64,000 nucleotides of DNA from Paenibacillus sp. FSL K6-3182. GTDB taxonomy: Bacteria; Bacillota; Bacilli; Paenibacillales; Paenibacillaceae. Where the stretch lies: NCBI RefSeq assembly GCF_037976325.1, contig NZ_CP150265.1:2289501-2353500 (forward strand), given 5' to 3'. Each line of letters begins with the position of its first letter. Position 1 is the first letter of the stretch. A model generated the notes under the pieces. That model made no database searches. It had not been told where the DNA came from and saw only the letters and a program-made list of their open reading frames with translations. The position numbers were made by a program, and so were the translations under genes. Shown in pieces: positions 60,683-64,000 of the stretch.

Positions 60683-60740
60683 AAGAGGCAGACTCCTAGG
60701 TGAAAATGGCATAACCTTGGGAGACTGCCTCTTTGCATTT
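60683..60740. terminator. Bidirectional terminator
   Basis: AAGAGGCAGACTCCTAGG opposed to CCTTGGGAGACTGCCTCTT, then TTGCATTTT. The right-arm 13-mer GAGACTGCCTCTT is identical to that of the terminator at 31105. Confidence 0.85.
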
Positions 60741-60763
60741 TAACTTTTAGTTTTTTGATTTGG

Positions 60764-63499
60764 TCATTTTGAAGCTGCGGTTAAACCAATCGTTACGATT
60801 TTGAAGCCTTCGACCTGAACGCTGTTTTTGATTTTATTTTCGTTATCGTTCTCCATTATGTCGCTTACATAGGATTCAGAAGCAGCGCTTGGATGAATAG
60901 CTAAGCTGGTCGTGGATTCTGCTAAATTGTACCACCTTGCCATGCTGTCGCCACGCTCCTCGTTGATCTTCAGGCTGGAGAAGGCGAGCTGGTCACCATT
61001 CCATTTGAGGAAATCACAAGTGGGAGCAAGCTCGCCATCATGCAATCCAGCTGCGATTGCCGTAACAGGTATAGGGAAACGATAGGCTTCTCGATAAGCC
61101 TCAAAACGTTCTTCAGCGCTGCCGTAAGGAATGATCATCCATTCCGCTTCATTTGTACCTAAGCACTGCGCTTCAGGCGTATGAAATACACCCCAATCGC
61201 CAAGCTCTCCGACGGAGCGCAGAAGGGTTACAGCGATCGTATTTCTGCCATCTTGAAGCACTTCATATTCATTTAAGCCTTTGCCTGCAATCGTGAGGCC
61301 TCTTTGCTCGCTATGCACGTCAATGAACGTCTGCATATGCTGAGCATTGCTCGGATTTTGCCATTCCTTTGCAGGAACGTTTTGACGCTCAGCGACCTCG
61401 AAGATTGAATCTGCAAAATGTGTGGATGCAGCAATATCCGAAGGAAGAAGCACGCGCAGCCTGTGATCTTGCGATTGATTTTCAATGCGCGCATGGACTT
61501 GAACACCTTTGCCCTCACGTTCTAGGCTAACTAGTGTCACAATTTCTAGCGGTACAAGGGAAGTCGATCTGCCAGCCTTCCGCTGCCGGAATTCAACCAT
61601 TGTGCGGATTTCTTCTGCTAGAAGATCATCTGCCCGCGCAGGTATAGCAAGGCGATGAGTGATTTCAATGGCTGCCCGGTAAGGCGAGTCCTCAACTACT
61701 CGAATTTCGGCTTTGCTGCCCTTAGTCGTGATTGGCAAGTCGCCTACTGGCTGCTTGAAAATATATTCATTGCCGATATCGCCTACATTCTCGTAATGGC
61801 CAAGATCCGAAAACAGCTGCTGGCTTTTCTTATCATAAACTGTAAAACTTCCGTCTTCCTCTATCATCAATGTAAGACGAGCATTTTCAAGTGTTCGTTC
61901 ACTAGTCACTAATGAATGGCTATTCTCGCCGGATGTTATAATTTCATTTTGACATGGTATCCATGCAAAAGATTCATATCCCATCGAAGGCAATATGCCG
62001 GTCTCGAAGGTTAGACGCAGTGCGCGAGCCATATAGGGCTGCCGGAATTTATCATTTGGCAGTTCATAGCCGAAGCGAACGCCCAAATCATGAGCAGTAA
62101 AGTCGATGCGTTCACCGCTGCCGTTCACCAAGTACCCTTCGGCGTGCGTCCGATCTTGAACCTGCTTAGCAATGGCAACAGGATCCTCGCTTTGATCGAA
62201 GAAACGGTGCGACCATTCAATCTCGAATTGGTGGACCGATGAGCCTTCATAGCCGCTTGAGTTAAAGACGATAAAGGGAGCAGCTGACTCACTGATATTG
62301 GCAAAATGATTTGTATTGACCTTAGTGCTAATAAATTTAACGCTCTCGGTCGTTAATGCTTTGCCAACCTCCATGCTTTTGGCAAAACGAGTTTTCATTT
62401 CTTGGTACACTTCGTCGACACTGCATCCGCAAATGCTGTCGTGCGGATGATTTTGCATCAGTGTCTTCCAAGCATATTGGAATAGACCATGCGGATAAGG
62501 CTTGCCGAGCTGATGGGCGATGGCAGAGATCGGCTCGGCCACCTTCTCCAGCAGCGTCTGATTTTGTTGATTAAGCTGTTTGATGTAAACACGAGCAGAC
62601 GCTGTATTCACTAACGAATACCAGCCATCCGTTTGCTGGCCGCGCAGCTCTCCGCGCGTTAGGCTCAGGTTCGGAGGCTGCTGCGTTTGAACCGCCTTTA
62701 CATAATCGTCAAAGCTCGAGTGGATGAACTCGTACGCAGGGAACAGCTCTCTCGCTACGCGGAGCGCTTCGGAGAGATTGGTCTGAATGGGCTGATGATC
62801 GCAGCCGTTCATAAGCAGCAGCTGCGAGGTTGAAGCATATTGTTCCACTCGCGCAAGGCGATGCTCCCAGTAAGGCTTTGCTTTGAGAGGATCAACTGGA
62901 ATCTCCATACCGTTGTTATACCAATTGGCAAATAGGATGCCTAATACGCTTGAACCGTCGGGTGCCTGCCAGATGAGCTCGGAATAAGGGGACTCAAGGC
63001 CGGAGGAATCTTCCACCCGATTGTTGAAGCCAGTTGCTTTTACACCTCTTCCGAACACGGCGGTATCGATGCCTGCTTGTCTTAATAGCTGAGCAGCCTG
63101 TCCCATATTGCCAAACGAATCTGGGAAATAACCAAGCTTCGAAATCGGTCCATATTTTTTGGCATCCCTATGTCCGATTTGCAAGTTTCTTACGTTTGCT
63201 TCGCTGCTGGTTAGAAACTCATCCTGCAAAATATACCAAGGACCCAAAGAGAGCTTGCCTTCATCACACAGCTTTTGGATTTGGCTCTGCTTCTCTGGGT
63301 ACACCTGCAGATAATCATCTAAAATTATTGTTTGACCATCGAGGTAAAAGCTGCGAAAATCAGGATCGGCCTCGAACGTTTCCAGCAGCGTGTCCATTGT
63401 CTCAATCAGCTTGACATGATGGGCTTCGTAAGGCATATACCATTCTCGATCCCAATGGGTATGCGAAATGACATGTACCACCCTTTTCGATGCAGTCAT
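60764..63499 (-). CDS. GH38 alpha-mannosidase
   Basis: 911 residues. Zn site HTHWDREW (13-20); nucleophile Asp in GYFPDSFGNMGQ (about 130); second metal region MNGCDHQPIQ and HPHDSICGCSVDEVYQEM; C-terminal beta domains to the end (EAQCLGTNEAEWMIIPYG). No signal peptide, so cytoplasmic and probably acting on imported mannosyl sugars (mngB-like, for example mannosylglycerate or short alpha-mannosides). GAGGAGC site before ATG 63499. Transcribed towards the YesN gene. Confidence 0.93.
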   Translation of the reverse strand: MTASKRVVHVISHTHWDREWYMPYEAHHVKLIETMDTLLETFEADPDFRSFYLDGQTIILDDYLQVYPEKQSQIQKLCDEGKLSLGPWYILQDEFLTSSEANVRNLQIGHRDAKKYGPISKLGYFPDSFGNMGQAAQLLRQAGIDTAVFGRGVKATGFNNRVEDSSGLESPYSELIWQAPDGSSVLGILFANWYNNGMEIPVDPLKAKPYWEHRLARVEQYASTSQLLLMNGCDHQPIQTNLSEALRVARELFPAYEFIHSSFDDYVKAVQTQQPPNLSLTRGELRGQQTDGWYSLVNTASARVYIKQLNQQNQTLLEKVAEPISAIAHQLGKPYPHGLFQYAWKTLMQNHPHDSICGCSVDEVYQEMKTRFAKSMEVGKALTTESVKFISTKVNTNHFANISESAAPFIVFNSSGYEGSSVHQFEIEWSHRFFDQSEDPVAIAKQVQDRTHAEGYLVNGSGERIDFTAHDLGVRFGYELPNDKFRQPYMARALRLTFETGILPSMGYESFAWIPCQNEIITSGENSHSLVTSERTLENARLTLMIEEDGSFTVYDKKSQQLFSDLGHYENVGDIGNEYIFKQPVGDLPITTKGSKAEIRVVEDSPYRAAIEITHRLAIPARADDLLAEEIRTMVEFRQRKAGRSTSLVPLEIVTLVSLEREGKGVQVHARIENQSQDHRLRVLLPSDIAASTHFADSIFEVAERQNVPAKEWQNPSNAQHMQTFIDVHSEQRGLTIAGKGLNEYEVLQDGRNTIAVTLLRSVGELGDWGVFHTPEAQCLGTNEAEWMIIPYGSAEERFEAYREAYRFPIPVTAIAAGLHDGELAPTCDFLKWNGDQLAFSSLKINEERGDSMARWYNLAESTTSLAIHPSAASESYVSDIMENDNENKIKNSVQVEGFKIVTIGLTAASK

Positions 63500-63731
63500 C
63501 GTTGCTCCTCTTTTCGTTGAAAGGTTAGGTATTACGCCATTAGTCTAAAGAATATGCAAGCTGCTCACAATGAGGGATATGCAAACTTTAAGGGGAATTA
63601 TTATCGCTTTACCAGGAATGAGGAATTAAGCATAACGAAATGCTGTAACAAGCTTAAATTACTTATTGCAAAAGTAACTCAATGAAGTATATTATCGAGG
63701 ACAAGTCTACTCCAGCGATGGAGGCAGCATA

Positions 63732-64000
63732 GTGGAAGGCAGGTGTATACTTGTGAATAAAGTGTCCTTTCGGCTCGCTTCATCCTTTCGCAATCGGATG
63801 ATTCTCATATTTTTTATGATCATTATCGTCCCGTTTCTGCTTTTTGCATATTATGCGCATATTAAATCGATCGAGGGCATCTCCAATACAAATACGAAAA
63901 TGTCCATGAGCTATCTACTTCAAGCAAGAAAAAACTTCGAGATTTATCTGGGCAACTTAAATGATCAAGTTAACGATGTCATTGGAAATAAGGAACTTCA
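63732..64000 (+). CDS. YesM-type sensor histidine kinase, N-terminal fragment
   Basis: The frame runs off the window. GTG 63732 has GGAGG 7 bases upstream; GTG 63753 (AGGTG upstream) is a second option. The visible part is a basic leader, one TM helix (MILIFFMIIIVPFLLFAYYAH) and the beginning of an extracellular domain (SMSYLLQARKNFEIYLGNLNDQVNDVIGN), typical of dCACHE-bearing YesM kinases. The kinase domains are outside. Possible partner of the YesN regulator at 59000. Confidence 0.75.
   Translation, partial: MEGRCILVNKVSFRLASSFRNRMILIFFMIIIVPFLLFAYYAHIKSIEGISNTNTKMSMSYLLQARKNFEIYLGNLNDQVNDVIGNKEL

Noticed and set aside
1..64000. Mobile elements, integrases, prophage, tRNA or rRNA genes
   Set aside because: None recognised on either strand by eye; a tRNA scan was not possible.

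Overview
The window looks like a Paenibacillus-type chromosome (low-to-mid GC Firmicute, inferred). The grounds are AGGAGG-type ribosome sites with frequent GTG/TTG starts, an S-layer-homology hydrolase, a CotH-family protein, a collagen-like spore-surface-type protein, YesN/YesM-type two-component proteins, and copper-amine-oxidase-type stalk domains. No rRNA, tRNA, CRISPR array, IS element or phage gene was recognised. Both ends cut genes: a PKS-NRPS at the left and a sensor kinase at the right.

1-20312: the 3' part of a hybrid PKS-NRPS gene cluster, all on the + strand. It holds the tail of a PKS module followed by carrier, C-A-PCP x3 and a terminal C domain; a C39/BtrH-like protein; a type II thioesterase; a second NRPS (half-C, A, PCP, half-C); a free-standing malonyl-type acyltransferase; an M20 peptidase; and an Sfp-type phosphopantetheinyl transferase. 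Two of the three complete modules are near copies and read as glycine-like. No thioesterase domain ends the line, so product release is open.

20313-33392: housekeeping and accessory genes. These are a MOSC protein; a CotH / DUF4956 / VTC polyphosphate-polymerase operon beside a divergent purple-acid-phosphatase-like enzyme; a VanZ protein; a ROK regulator with a maltose O-acetyltransferase; a stalk-domain protein; an acyl-CoA dehydrogenase; and an OmpR-type two-component pair.

33393-46082: the most interesting region. A urocanase paralogue, a DUF917 protein, a histidine-lyase paralogue that lacks the MIO serine, a hydantoinase-like amidohydrolase and two N-carbamoyl-amino-acid hydrolases are followed by a quaternary-amine (OpuC-type) ABC importer and an IclR regulator. 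Together they fit uptake and complete breakdown of ergothioneine, or a close relative such as S-methyl-ergothioneine, to glutamate: trimethylamine elimination, hydration, desulfuration, hydantoin opening, decarbamoylation. A shared leader element (17 of 20 bases) sits in front of both halves and is a candidate regulator site.

46083-64000: surface and glycan genes. These are a peptidoglycan-binding protein with a long glycine-rich repeat, a collagen-like protein, an SLH plus GH18-like protein, AraC/GH95 alpha-fucosidase, a MocR regulator divergent from an EamA exporter, a tandem DUF445 pair, a YesN-type response regulator, a GH38 alpha-mannosidase and the start of a YesM-type kinase.
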